From Rhodobacterales bacterium RIFCSPHIGHO2_02_FULL_62_130 (GTDB lineage: Bacteria; Pseudomonadota; Alphaproteobacteria; Rhodobacterales; Rhodobacteraceae): a stretch of DNA of 64,000 nucleotides. The translations under genes were made by a program, and so were the position numbers. Each line of letters starts with the position of its first letter. The stretch's first letter is position 1. The notes under the pieces are model-generated. The model worked only from the letters and a program-made list of their open reading frames with translations. It was not told where the DNA came from and did not search any database. Of the stretch, positions 34,366-42,389 are shown piece by piece. The stretch lies in contig MHZT01000030.1 of the NCBI GenBank assembly GCA_001828855.1, positions 82,320 to 146,319 of the forward strand. Direction: 5' to 3'.

Positions 34366-34394
34366 TTGTCTAGTTGTATAGGAATATAGACAAC
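34366..34394. promoter_or_regulatory. PhnF operator candidates in the phnF/phnG gap
   Basis: TTGTCTA (34366-34372) and TAGACAA (34387-34393) form a perfect 7-bp inverted repeat with a 14-nt spacer that also holds GTATAG. HutC-subfamily GntR proteins favour GTNTANAC-like sites, so this is the likely PhnF target. It lies 23 bp before the phnG start. Confidence 0.6.
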
Positions 34395-34416
34395 TTCGCA
34401 AGATGTCGGGACCAAG

Positions 34417-34863
34417 ATGACAGCAGCTTTTGACACCACCGCCCGTCAGGCATGGATGGGCCTTTTGGCCCGTGCCATTCCTGCGCGGCTGGAACAGCTT
34501 TTCCCTGATCTGCCGCCGCATGACATGCTGCGCCCGCCTGAGGTGGGCGCTGTGATGGTGCAGGGGCGCGCAGGCGGCACCGGCCAGCCCTTCAATCTGG
34601 GCGAGGTGACGGTGACGCGTTGTGCGCTGCGCCTTGCCTCGGGCGCTGTGGGCCACGCCCATGTGCAGGGCCGCGACAAGGCCCATGCAACCCGCGCCGC
34701 CGTGCTGGATGCGTTGCTGCAAACCGATGCGGCGGCACCGCTGCGCGCATCCGTTCTGGCCCCGCTGGAGGCCGAGGAAACCGCCCGCCGCGCGACCCGT
34801 GCCGCCAAGGCCGCCGCGACGCGGGTCGAGTTTTTCACCCTTGTGCGTGGAGAAGACCAATGA
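34417..34863 (+). CDS. phnG: C-P lyase core subunit PhnG
   Basis: A 148-residue subunit of the PhnGHIJ complex. ARQAWMGLLARAIPARLEQLFPDLPPHDMLRPPEVGAVMVQGRAGGTGQPFNLGEVTVTRCALRL and VGHAHVQGRDKAHATRAAVLDALLQ are the conserved PhnG blocks. With PhnH, PhnI and PhnL it couples the phosphonate to ATP to make ribose 1-phosphonate 5-triphosphate. It starts the phnGHIJKLN operon and overlaps phnH by four bases (ATGA). Confidence 0.95.
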   Translation: MTAAFDTTARQAWMGLLARAIPARLEQLFPDLPPHDMLRPPEVGAVMVQGRAGGTGQPFNLGEVTVTRCALRLASGAVGHAHVQGRDKAHATRAAVLDALLQTDAAAPLRASVLAPLEAEETARRATRAAKAAATRVEFFTLVRGEDQ

Positions 34864-35429
34864 CCCCCGAAGCCCTGACCGGCGGTTTTGCCGATGCGCC
34901 GGTGCAATCGGCCCATGCGTTTCGCGCGGCCCTTGAGGCGCTGTCCCGTCCTGCAACCATCCACAGCCTGCACGGGGCAACTCCGCCTGAACCGCTGTCG
35001 GTGGCGGCCGGAGTGCTGATCCTGACCCTGTGCGATGCGACGACACCAGTGCATCTGGCGGGCGACCACGATTGCCCCGCCTTGCGCGACTGGATCACCT
35101 TCCATTGTGGCGCCCCCTTGGTGGCGGCCCAAGAGGCCAGCTTTGCCGTGGGCCGGTGGGAGGCATTGCAGCCCGTGGCCCGCTTTGCCATTGGGCAGCC
35201 GGATTACCCCGACCGCGCCGCGACGCTGATTGTGGAAATGCCTGAATTGTCTTCCGAAGGCCCGCGTCTGCGTGGCCCCGGTATCGACGGTATTGCCACG
35301 CTGTCTTTGCCCGAATCCGCAGCCTTCATCGCCAATCGGGGGCTGTTCCCCTTGGGTTTTGATTGCTTTTTGACCGCCGGTGCCAGTGTGGCCGGTCTGC
35401 CCCGATCAACCCGTGTGGAGGATGTCTGA
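34860..35429 (+). CDS. phnH: C-P lyase core subunit PhnH
   Basis: A 189-residue subunit with the PhnH signature GGFADAPVQSAHAFRAALEALSRPATIHSL and the C-terminal RGPGIDGIATLSLPESAAFIANRGLFPLGFDCFLTAGASVAGLPRSTRVE. It has no catalytic residues of its own that are known and is a structural part of the core complex. The ATG at 34860 overlaps the phnG stop; its own stop overlaps phnI as TGATG. Confidence 0.95.
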   Translation: MTPEALTGGFADAPVQSAHAFRAALEALSRPATIHSLHGATPPEPLSVAAGVLILTLCDATTPVHLAGDHDCPALRDWITFHCGAPLVAAQEASFAVGRWEALQPVARFAIGQPDYPDRAATLIVEMPELSSEGPRLRGPGIDGIATLSLPESAAFIANRGLFPLGFDCFLTAGASVAGLPRSTRVEDV

Positions 35430-36514
35430 TGTATGTCGCCGTCAAAGGGGGCGAGCGCGCCATCGACAGCGCCCACGCATGGCTTGCCGAGGAGCGCCGC
35501 GGCGATCTTTCGATTGCCGAACTAAGCGTGCCGCAGATACGGGCGCAACTGGCGCTTGCGGTCAATCGGGTGATGGCGGAAGGGTCGCTTTACGATCCCG
35601 ATCTGGCCGCCTTGGCCATCAAGCAATCGCGCGGTGATCTGATCGAGGCGGTGTTTCTGATCCGCGCCTATCGCACTACGCTGCCGCGCTTTGGGGCTTC
35701 GCGCCCTGTGGAAACCGCGCAGATGGCGGTGATCCGGCGCATCTCGGCCACGTTCAAGGATTTGCCGGGGGGGCAGATCTTGGGGCCGACGTTTGACTAC
35801 ACCCACCGGCTGCTGGATTTCAAACTGGCCGCCGAGGGCGACGCACCGCCTGCCGCCGCAACTGCCCCCGCTGGCCTTGCCGCCGTGCCGCGCGTGACGG
35901 ACTTCCTGAACCGCGATGGCATGATCGAAACCGAAGCCCGCAGCGACGCCACCCCGCCCGATCTGACGCGCGAACCGATGGAAATGCCCAGCCAGCGCCC
36001 GTTGCGCCTGCAAGCCCTGACGCGCGGGGACGAAGGCTTTATCCTGTCGCTCGCCTATTCCACCCAGCGCGGCTATGGGCGCACCCATGCCTTTGTGGGA
36101 GAGCTTCGCATCGGCATGGTCGCGGTGCAGATGGACATTCCCGAGTTGGGCTTTGCCGTAGACATCGGCGAGGTGGAGTTGACCGAATGCGAAACGGTCA
36201 ACCAGTTCAAAGGATCGAAAACCGAACCGCCGCAGTTCACCCGTGGCTATGGGCTGGTGTTTGGCCAGACCGAGCGCAAGGCGATCGCCATGTCCTTGGT
36301 CGATCGCGCCCTGCGCTGGAAGGAATTGGGCGAGGAGAACATCGGTGCGCCCGCGCAGGATGAGGAATTCGTGCTGATGCATGCCGATAACGTGCAGGCC
36401 ACGGGCTTTCTGGAACATATCAAGCTGCCGCATTACGTCGATTTCCAGTCCGAACTGGAGCTGATCCGCCGTTTGCGCGCAGATGTCTTTGCCACGCAGG
36501 AGGCTGCGGAATGA
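35429..36514 (+). CDS. phnI: C-P lyase core subunit PhnI
   Basis: A 361-residue subunit. MYVAVKGGERAIDSAHAWLAEERRGD, VNRVMAEGSLYDPDLAALAIKQSRGDLIEAVFLIRAYRTTLPRFG and the C-terminal LVDRALRWKELGEENIGAPAQDEEFVLMHADNVQATGFLEHIKLPHYVDFQSELELIRRLR are the conserved blocks. PhnI carries the nucleosidase activity that starts the pathway. The start is fixed by the TGATG overlap with phnH. The length agrees with the family. Confidence 0.96.
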   Translation: MYVAVKGGERAIDSAHAWLAEERRGDLSIAELSVPQIRAQLALAVNRVMAEGSLYDPDLAALAIKQSRGDLIEAVFLIRAYRTTLPRFGASRPVETAQMAVIRRISATFKDLPGGQILGPTFDYTHRLLDFKLAAEGDAPPAAATAPAGLAAVPRVTDFLNRDGMIETEARSDATPPDLTREPMEMPSQRPLRLQALTRGDEGFILSLAYSTQRGYGRTHAFVGELRIGMVAVQMDIPELGFAVDIGEVELTECETVNQFKGSKTEPPQFTRGYGLVFGQTERKAIAMSLVDRALRWKELGEENIGAPAQDEEFVLMHADNVQATGFLEHIKLPHYVDFQSELELIRRLRADVFATQEAAE

Positions 36515-37377
36515 CGGACCAGTCCTACAACTTTGCCTATCTGGACGAACAGACCAAGCGCATGATCCGCCGCGCGATCCTGAAAGGCGTGGCAGTGCCG
36601 GGCTATCAGGTGCCTTTTGCCAGCCGTGAAATGCCGATGCCTTACGGCTGGGGGACGGGCGGGGTGCAGGTGACGGCGGCCTGTCTGACGCCGGACGACA
36701 CGCTGAAGGTCATCGACCAAGGTGCCGATGACACCACTAACGCGGTGTCGATCCGCAAGTTCTTCCAGCGCACCGCAGGCGTGGCTGTGACCGAGGCGAC
36801 CACCGAGGCCACTATCATCCAGACCCGTCACCGTATCCCTGAAACCGCGCTGACCGCAGGGCAGATCCTTGTCTATCAGGTGCCGATCCCGGAACCCCTG
36901 CGCTTTCTGGAGCCGCGCGAAACCGAGACCCGCAAGATGCACGAGCTTGAGGAATACGGGCTGATGCATGTGAAGCTGTATGAGGACATCGCGCGTCACG
37001 GCACCATCGCCACCGCCTATGATTATCCGGTGCGGGTCGAGGGGCGCTATGTGATGGACCCTTCGCCGATCCCGAAATTCGACAATCCGAAACTGTCGGA
37101 TTCTCCTGCGCTGCAACTGTTCGGGGCAGGGCGTGAACAGCGCATCTACGCCCTGCCGCCCTTTACCCATGTGGTCAGTCTTGATTTCGACGACCACCCT
37201 TTTGTGGCGTCAAAGGCTCCGCATGACTGCGATCTGTGCGGAGCGGGCGAAAGCTATCTGGACGAGGTGATTACCGACGATCAGGGCGGGCGGATGTTTG
37301 TCTGCTCGGACACCGATTTCTGCCGCAGCCGTGTTGCGGCGGGGCATAGCGGGCGGTTGGGCGCAGGGGGCAAGTGA
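36511..37377 (+). CDS. phnJ: C-P lyase radical SAM enzyme PhnJ
   Basis: A 288-residue enzyme that breaks the carbon-phosphorus bond. AVPGYQVPFASREMPMPYGWGTGG near the N terminus holds the radical glycine (G31), and the iron-sulphur and thiyl cysteines are C240, C243, C265 and C271 in a CX2CX21CX5C pattern, matching the spacing known from E. coli. It turns ribose 1-phosphonate 5-phosphate into the cyclic phosphate and the alkane. It overlaps phnI and phnK. Confidence 0.97.
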   Translation: MTDQSYNFAYLDEQTKRMIRRAILKGVAVPGYQVPFASREMPMPYGWGTGGVQVTAACLTPDDTLKVIDQGADDTTNAVSIRKFFQRTAGVAVTEATTEATIIQTRHRIPETALTAGQILVYQVPIPEPLRFLEPRETETRKMHELEEYGLMHVKLYEDIARHGTIATAYDYPVRVEGRYVMDPSPIPKFDNPKLSDSPALQLFGAGREQRIYALPPFTHVVSLDFDDHPFVASKAPHDCDLCGAGESYLDEVITDDQGGRMFVCSDTDFCRSRVAAGHSGRLGAGGK

Positions 37378-38180
37378 TGGATTTCATGCAAAAAAGCGTG
37401 GCGCCAAGCGTCGAGACGCCGCTTTTGTCGGTGCAAGGCCTGACCAAGCGCTATGGCGCGCGGATCGGCTGTGCCGACATCGGATTTGATCTGTTCCCCG
37501 GCGAAGTGCTGGGGATCGTCGGCGAAAGCGGCTCGGGGAAATCGACGTTGCTGTCGTGCCTAGCGGGGCATCTGGCCCCCGATGAAGGTCAGGTGATCTT
37601 TGACACCGCCAGCGGCCCGCGCGACACCGTGACCATGCCCGAGGCCGAGCGTCGCCGCATGGCGCGCACCGATTGGGCCTATGTTCACCAGAACCCGCGC
37701 GACGGGTTGCGGATGGGCGTTTCGGCGGGGGGGAATGTGGGCGAACGGCTGATGGCCATCGGCGCGCGTCACTATGGCGAGATCCGCGAGACGGCGGTGG
37801 ACTGGCTGGGGCGGGTCGAAATCGCTGCCGACCGCATCGACGACCGCCCGCGCGCCTTTTCCGGTGGGATGCAGCAACGCCTGCAAATCGCGCGTAATCT
37901 GGTGACCGGTCCGCGTCTGGTCTTCATGGACGAACCCACGGGGGGCTTGGACGTTTCCGTGCAGGCCCGCCTTCTGGACCTGCTGCGCGGGTTGGTGCGC
38001 GAGATGGGGCTTTCGGCCATCATCGTGACGCATGATCTGGCGGTGGTGCGGCTGTTGGCCGACCGGTTGATGGTGATGAAGGGCGGCTATGTGGTGGAGC
38101 AGGGCCTGACGGATCAGGTGCTGGACGATCCGCAACATGCCTATACGCAGCTTCTGGTCTCCTCGGTCTTGCAGGTGTAA
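37377..38180 (+). CDS. phnK: C-P lyase ATPase PhnK
   Basis: A 267-residue ABC-type ATPase that binds the core complex rather than a transporter. Walker [20 protein letters not shown]-loop VHQNPRDGLRMGVSAGGNVGERLMAIG, signature FSGGMQQRLQIARNL, Walker B LVFMDEPTGGLDVS and IVTHDLAVV are intact. The NPRDGLRM region is a PhnK hallmark. The start was set at ATG 37377, which overlaps the phnJ stop as TGATG; a GTG one codon earlier is also open. Confidence 0.95.
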   Translation: MDFMQKSVAPSVETPLLSVQGLTKRYGARIGCADIGFDLFPGEVLGIVGESGSGKSTLLSCLAGHLAPDEGQVIFDTASGPRDTVTMPEAERRRMARTDWAYVHQNPRDGLRMGVSAGGNVGERLMAIGARHYGEIRETAVDWLGRVEIAADRIDDRPRAFSGGMQQRLQIARNLVTGPRLVFMDEPTGGLDVSVQARLLDLLRGLVREMGLSAIIVTHDLAVVRLLADRLMVMKGGYVVEQGLTDQVLDDPQHAYTQLLVSSVLQV

Positions 38181-38181
38181 A

Positions 38182-38865
38182 ATGATCGAAATTCGCAATC
38201 TTTCCAAAAGCTTCACCCTGCATAACCAAGGCAGTGCCGTCATTCCGGTAATGCAGGATGCCGCGCTGCATGTGGCGGCGGGGGAATGTGTCGGCCTGAT
38301 CGGGGCCTCGGGTGCGGGGAAATCGACGCTGATGCGGATGGTCTGGGGCAATTACCTTGCGGCCAGTGGCGTGATCCGTGTGGGGGGGCTGGATGTGGCC
38401 TCTGCCGAACCACGCCAGATTATCCGGCTGCGGCGCGATACGCTGGGCTATGTCAGCCAGTTTCTGCGGGTGGTGCCGCGCGTGCCGACGCGGGAGGTTG
38501 TGGCCGAACCGCTGTTGAACCTTGGGGTTCCGCCGGATCAGGCGCGGGATCGTGCCGCCAGCCTTCTGGCGCGGCTGAATATCCCCGAACGGCTGTGGTC
38601 GCTGTCACCCACCACCTTTTCGGGCGGCGAGCAGCAGCGTGTGAACATCGCGCGCGGCTTTGCCCATGGCTATCCGGCGCTGTTGCTGGATGAACCCACT
38701 GCCAGCCTTGACGCCACCAACCGCGAGGTTGTGCTGGCCCTGATCGAAGAGGCCAAAGCGCGCGGGGCGGCGATCCTGGGGATTTTCCATGACGAGGCCG
38801 CCCGCGCGCGGGTCTGTGACCGCGTGGTCGATGTGCGCGACTTTACCCCCAAGGCCGCCGCATGA
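38182..38865 (+). CDS. phnL: C-P lyase ATPase PhnL
   Basis: A 227-residue ABC-type ATPase. [84 protein letters not shown], signature FSGGEQQRVNIARGF and Walker B ALLLDEPTASLD fit PhnL, which forms a dimer with PhnK on the core complex. It begins one base after the phnK stop and overlaps phnN by four bases. Confidence 0.95.
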   Translation: MIEIRNLSKSFTLHNQGSAVIPVMQDAALHVAAGECVGLIGASGAGKSTLMRMVWGNYLAASGVIRVGGLDVASAEPRQIIRLRRDTLGYVSQFLRVVPRVPTREVVAEPLLNLGVPPDQARDRAASLLARLNIPERLWSLSPTTFSGGEQQRVNIARGFAHGYPALLLDEPTASLDATNREVVLALIEEAKARGAAILGIFHDEAARARVCDRVVDVRDFTPKAAA

Positions 38866-39395
38866 CGGGACGGCTGTTTCTGGTCGTCGGGCCTTCGGGG
38901 GCAGGCAAGGATACGCTGCTGGCCGGTGCGCTGGCGGCTGATCCGCGCCTGCACTGGGCGCGGCGGGTGATCACGCGGCCAGAAAGCGCGGGGGGCGAGC
39001 CGTTTGAAGGTGTTGATCAGGCGGAGTTCGACTGCCGCTTGGCGCAGGGCGATTTCGCGCTGCACTGGGAGGCGCATGGGCTGCGCTATGGCGTCCCGAA
39101 AGCGCAACTTACCGCGCTGGGGGAAGGCCGCGTTGTGCTGGTAAACGGCTCACGCGGGGCAATGGCGCAGGCTTGGGCGGCCTATCCCGATCTGCGCGTA
39201 ATTGTCATCACTGCCCCCGCCGAGGTGCTGGCCGACCGTCTTGCCGCGCGGGGCCGCGAGGGGCGGGCGGATATTCTGGCGCGCCTTTCGCGGGCCGAAC
39301 TGCCGCTGCCGGAGGGGTTGCCGGTGATCGAGATCGTCAACGACGACACCCCCGCCGCAGGCGTTGCGCGCTTGCTTCAGGCGCTCAGGGCATAG
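38862..39395 (+). CDS. phnN: Ribose 1,5-bisphosphate phosphokinase PhnN
   Basis: A 177-residue P-loop kinase with GPSGAGKDTLLAGAL at residue 9 and the guanylate-kinase-like RVITRPESAGGEPFEGVDQAEFDCRLAQGDFALHWEAHGLRYGV. It phosphorylates ribose 1,5-bisphosphate to PRPP, the last step that returns the C-P lyase ribose to general metabolism. The gene overlaps phnL at the start. Its 3' end overlaps the convergent DUF1045 gene by 19 bp. Confidence 0.94.
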   Translation: MTGRLFLVVGPSGAGKDTLLAGALAADPRLHWARRVITRPESAGGEPFEGVDQAEFDCRLAQGDFALHWEAHGLRYGVPKAQLTALGEGRVVLVNGSRGAMAQAWAAYPDLRVIVITAPAEVLADRLAARGREGRADILARLSRAELPLPEGLPVIEIVNDDTPAAGVARLLQALRA

Positions 39396-40051
39396 CGGTG
39401 CAGCAGATGGAACTGCCCCGCCGCATCCTCGCCGCACAGGCACAGATCTTCCAGCCGGAAGGGCTGCGGCACCGTGCTGCCGAAATGCGCCACAGCGGCT
39501 GCGATCAGGTGGGGGCTGTCGGTGTCCGACAGGCGGCCCGTCAGAGTCAGGTGGAACTGGAATTCTTCCATGACATAGGGATAGCCATAAATACCCAGCA
39601 AGGCGCGCTGACGATCAGTCAGCCTTTCGGGCCTGCGGCGAGCGACCTCTGCTTCGGTCAGGGGCGCGCGCAGCGGATCAAGGGCGCGCACCACCTCGGC
39701 GGCCAGATCGCCCAGCGCGGCGGTATCGCCATCAGGCACAAAAGCCAGAAATCCGTCGATCTGCCGCAGGGCCAGCGCGGGCAATTCGACCGCCCGCAAA
39801 CTGGTCGCAAGCCGTGCCACAGCCTGCGTCAGATCGGTGGGGCTGACGCCTTCGGCCAGCCGGAAGGGCGGCTTGATCGTGCCGTGAAAGCCGTATTTGC
39901 GCGGATCGGCCATGTGGTCGGCCAGATCGGGCAGGGCGCTGGCCTCGGCGCGGCCTGCCAACAAATCCCAGCCCAGCCAAGCGGCGGCGGCATCGGCAAA
40001 AGCACCGGCGCGCGGCGCGTAATAGATCGCAAAGCGTTTCATCTTGTCCAT
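39377..40051 (-). CDS. DUF1045 2H-phosphoesterase-type phosphonate protein
   Basis: A 224-residue cytosolic protein of the DUF1045/TIGR03223 family, known from C-P lyase operons. It carries the two HxT motifs of 2H phosphoesterases: FHGTIKPPF (H56, T58) and FHLTLTGRL (H167, T169). Such enzymes open cyclic phosphates. PhnP, which hydrolyses the cyclic ribosyl phosphate made by PhnJ, is missing from this locus, so this protein is a natural candidate for that step. The start could also be M4 (MKRFAIYYAP). Confidence 0.88.
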   Translation of the reverse strand: MDKMKRFAIYYAPRAGAFADAAAAWLGWDLLAGRAEASALPDLADHMADPRKYGFHGTIKPPFRLAEGVSPTDLTQAVARLATSLRAVELPALALRQIDGFLAFVPDGDTAALGDLAAEVVRALDPLRAPLTEAEVARRRPERLTDRQRALLGIYGYPYVMEEFQFHLTLTGRLSDTDSPHLIAAAVAHFGSTVPQPFRLEDLCLCGEDAAGQFHLLHRYALSA

Positions 40052-40087
40052 GACCGCCGCCTTTACCCCCGCTTCGTCACAAGCCTG

Positions 40088-40103
40088 TGACAGATCGCTG
40101 TCA
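40088..40103. promoter_or_regulatory. Palindrome TGACAG-ATCG-CTGTCA before phnM
   Basis: A perfect 6-bp inverted repeat with 4-nt centre lies between the DUF1045 and phnM starts, 33 bp before phnM. The right arm CTGTCAT equals a Pho half-site, but there is no second half-site at an 11-bp distance, so a palindrome-binding regulator is equally possible. Confidence 0.4.
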
Positions 40104-40136
40104 TTCTTCCTTTAAGCCGTTCCGAAAGCCAGACAC

Positions 40137-41279
40137 ATGACACAGACCATCCTTGCCAATGCCCGCCTTGTTCTGCCCGATGAGGTGATCCACGGCGCGA
40201 TCCATATTCAGGACGGCCATATCGCCGCCATCGACCAAGGCGAAGTGGTGCCTGCGGGGGCTGTGGATTGCGAAGGCGATCTGGTGATGCCCGGTCTGAT
40301 CGAGTTGCACACCGACAACCTTGAACGCCATATCGAGCCGCGTCCGCGCGTCAACTGGCCCCATGCCAGCGCCATTATCGCCCATGATGCCGAGCTTGCG
40401 TCCGTGGGCATCACCACGGTCTTCGATGCGCTGCGGGTGGGGTCGGTGGTGTCGGCCAAGAAGGCCAATTACGGCGAATATGCCCGCCATCTGGCCGATG
40501 AAATCCTTGACCTGCGGGCCAAGGGCGCGCTGCGGATCAGCCATTTCCTGCATTTGCGCGCCGAGGTCTGCTCGGAAACCCTGATCGACGAGTTGGCCAA
40601 GTTCGGACCCGCCGACCGTATCGGCATCGTCAGCCTGATGGACCACACCCCCGGCCAGCGCCAGTTCCGTGACGTGACGCAACTGCGCGCCTATGTCTGC
40701 GGCAAGCATGGGTTGTCCGAGGCCGAGTTCGAAAGCCATATCGCCGAACAGATCGAATTGTCGTCCCGGCTTGGTCAGTTGCACGAGGCCGCCGCCGTCA
40801 CCGAGGCCCGCCGCTTTGGCGCGGTTTTGGCCAGCCATGACGATACGACGGCGGAGCAGGTTGCCGTATCGGCCCTTCACGGCGCGCATTTCGCCGAGTT
40901 TCCAACCACGGTCGAGGCGGCGCAGGCCTGCCGTGATCATGGGATCAAGGTGATGATGGGCGCGCCGAACCTGATCAGGGGCGGCTCTCATTCCGGCAAT
41001 ATCGCGGCCAGCACCTTGGCCGAAGCCGATCTTCTGGACATCGTTTCATCGGATTACGTGCCTTCGGCGCTGTTGTCGGCGGCCTTGCTGCTGGGGGATC
41101 TGTGGGGCGACGTGGCGCGGGGTATCCGCACCGTCACGGCAGCACCTGCGGCGGCGGCTGGCTTGACCGACCGCGGCCAGTTGCAGATCGGTGCGCGCGG
41201 CGATGTGGTGCGGGTGACGCGGGTCGGCGGGGCCGCTGCCCTGCGCGGAACATGGGTGCAAGGTCGGCGGGTGGGGTAG
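40137..41279 (+). CDS. phnM: Alpha-D-ribose 1-methylphosphonate 5-triphosphate diphosphatase
   Basis: A 380-residue amidohydrolase that removes diphosphate from ribose 1-phosphonate 5-triphosphate to give the PhnJ substrate. PGLIELHTDNLERHIEPRPRVNWP holds the first metal histidines, then VSLMDHTPGQRQFRD, LASHDDTTAEQV and GAPNLIRGGSHSGNIAASTLAEADLLDIVSSDYVPSALL. All are standard PhnM features, unlike the divergent copy at 26647. It is the last gene of the C-P lyase region, separated from phnN by the DUF1045 gene. Confidence 0.95.
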   Translation: MTQTILANARLVLPDEVIHGAIHIQDGHIAAIDQGEVVPAGAVDCEGDLVMPGLIELHTDNLERHIEPRPRVNWPHASAIIAHDAELASVGITTVFDALRVGSVVSAKKANYGEYARHLADEILDLRAKGALRISHFLHLRAEVCSETLIDELAKFGPADRIGIVSLMDHTPGQRQFRDVTQLRAYVCGKHGLSEAEFESHIAEQIELSSRLGQLHEAAAVTEARRFGAVLASHDDTTAEQVAVSALHGAHFAEFPTTVEAAQACRDHGIKVMMGAPNLIRGGSHSGNIAASTLAEADLLDIVSSDYVPSALLSAALLLGDLWGDVARGIRTVTAAPAAAAGLTDRGQLQIGARGDVVRVTRVGGAAALRGTWVQGRRVG

Positions 41280-41296
41280 CATCTGTCGACTGTTCA

Positions 41297-41334
41297 CTGA
41301 TCGGGCAGTAGGCCGATCAGCGGCGTGACTGCCC
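41297..41334. terminator. Alternative hairpins between phnM and livM
   Basis: Two overlapping stems can form: CTGATCGG/CCGATCAG (41297-41304 and 41313-41320) and GGGCAGT/ACTGCCC (41303-41309 and 41328-41334). They lie between the convergent phnM and livM stops and probably end transcription from one or both sides. Confidence 0.5.
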
Positions 41335-41339
41335 GAAGA

Positions 41340-42389
41340 TCAAGGCTCGGGCCGGGGTGTTTTTTGCAAACGTCTTCGGATGGGGAAGAATTGCAGTCCG
41401 GTGCGATCTGTAATCGCGCCCCAGATGCCGCGGGGGGCAAAAAGCATGACGAGGATGCCGATCATGCCCAGAGCAAGCAGATAGGTTGAACCGTAATCGG
41501 CAAAGAGGGTCTGCAGCACGAAGAACACGAGGATGCCGATGATTGGTCCTTCGATCGTGCCGATGCCACCGATCACCGTGATGAAGATGACATAGGCGGT
41601 CCAGTCCGTCACACTGAAGGCGGCTTCCGGGCTGATGCGGCCTTTCTGGAGATAGATCAGGGCGCCTGTCAGGCCCGTGCCGAAAGAGGCGGCAAGAAAG
41701 ACCAGCCACTTCATCCGCCCTGCATCGACGCCGACGGCGCGCGCTGCCTCGGCATTGTCGCGCACGGCGGCCAGAGCAAGCCCGGCCTTTGATCGCAAGA
41801 GAAGGTAGATGCCGCCAATTGTGGCCACCGCAAGGGCAAGGGCAAGCCAATAGGACAGGATGTCCTGCGCCGCGGCGCTACGCACGCCGAACAGGGTTCC
41901 CACAAAGTCGGTGCCGGTCATATCTGCCTGCACGCTGCGTGGCAGGCTGGTTCCTGTGCCACCGCCCACAGCTTTCCATTGGGCGATGGACAGGCGCACC
42001 ACCTCGGCCACGACCCATGTGCCGATGGCAAAATAGGCTCCGGCCAGACGGAAGGCGAAGAATGCGGTGGGGATTGCGACAGCCAATGCGAAAAGGCCAG
42101 CAAGCGGCAGGGCCAGCACAGGGTCCATCCCCCAGACGATGGCGGCCCCGAAAAGGCCATAGGCTCCCAGACCCACAAAGGCCTGCTGGCCGACGCTGAC
42201 CAGTCCGCCATATCCCGCAAGCAGGTTCCAGTATTGCGCCAGGGTCAGCATGGTCAGGATAAAGAAAAGATCCTTGATCATGCTTCTGTCGACAAAGGCC
42301 GGCAAGGCAAGGCCCGCTGCGATCAGCAGCACGGCGGCGATGGTCGCAAGGCGTGATGCGCGGGTGCGTGTGGTGACGGTGTGGGTCAT
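41340..42389 (-). CDS. livM: Branched-chain-type ABC transporter permease LivM
   Basis: A 349-residue inner-membrane protein with about ten hydrophobic segments. NLLAGYGGLVSVGQQAFVGLGAYGLF, LRSKAGLALAAVRDNAEAARAVGVDAGRMKWLVFLAASFGTGLTGALIYLQKGRISPEAAFSVTDWTAYVIFITVIGGIGTIEGPIIG are the LivM signature regions. It overlaps livH as TGATG. In this cluster it is expected to import the aromatic compound or a related acid handled by the neighbouring genes rather than leucine. Confidence 0.92.
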   Translation of the reverse strand: MTHTVTTRTRASRLATIAAVLLIAAGLALPAFVDRSMIKDLFFILTMLTLAQYWNLLAGYGGLVSVGQQAFVGLGAYGLFGAAIVWGMDPVLALPLAGLFALAVAIPTAFFAFRLAGAYFAIGTWVVAEVVRLSIAQWKAVGGGTGTSLPRSVQADMTGTDFVGTLFGVRSAAAQDILSYWLALALAVATIGGIYLLLRSKAGLALAAVRDNAEAARAVGVDAGRMKWLVFLAASFGTGLTGALIYLQKGRISPEAAFSVTDWTAYVIFITVIGGIGTIEGPIIGILVFFVLQTLFADYGSTYLLALGMIGILVMLFAPRGIWGAITDRTGLQFFPIRRRLQKTPRPEP

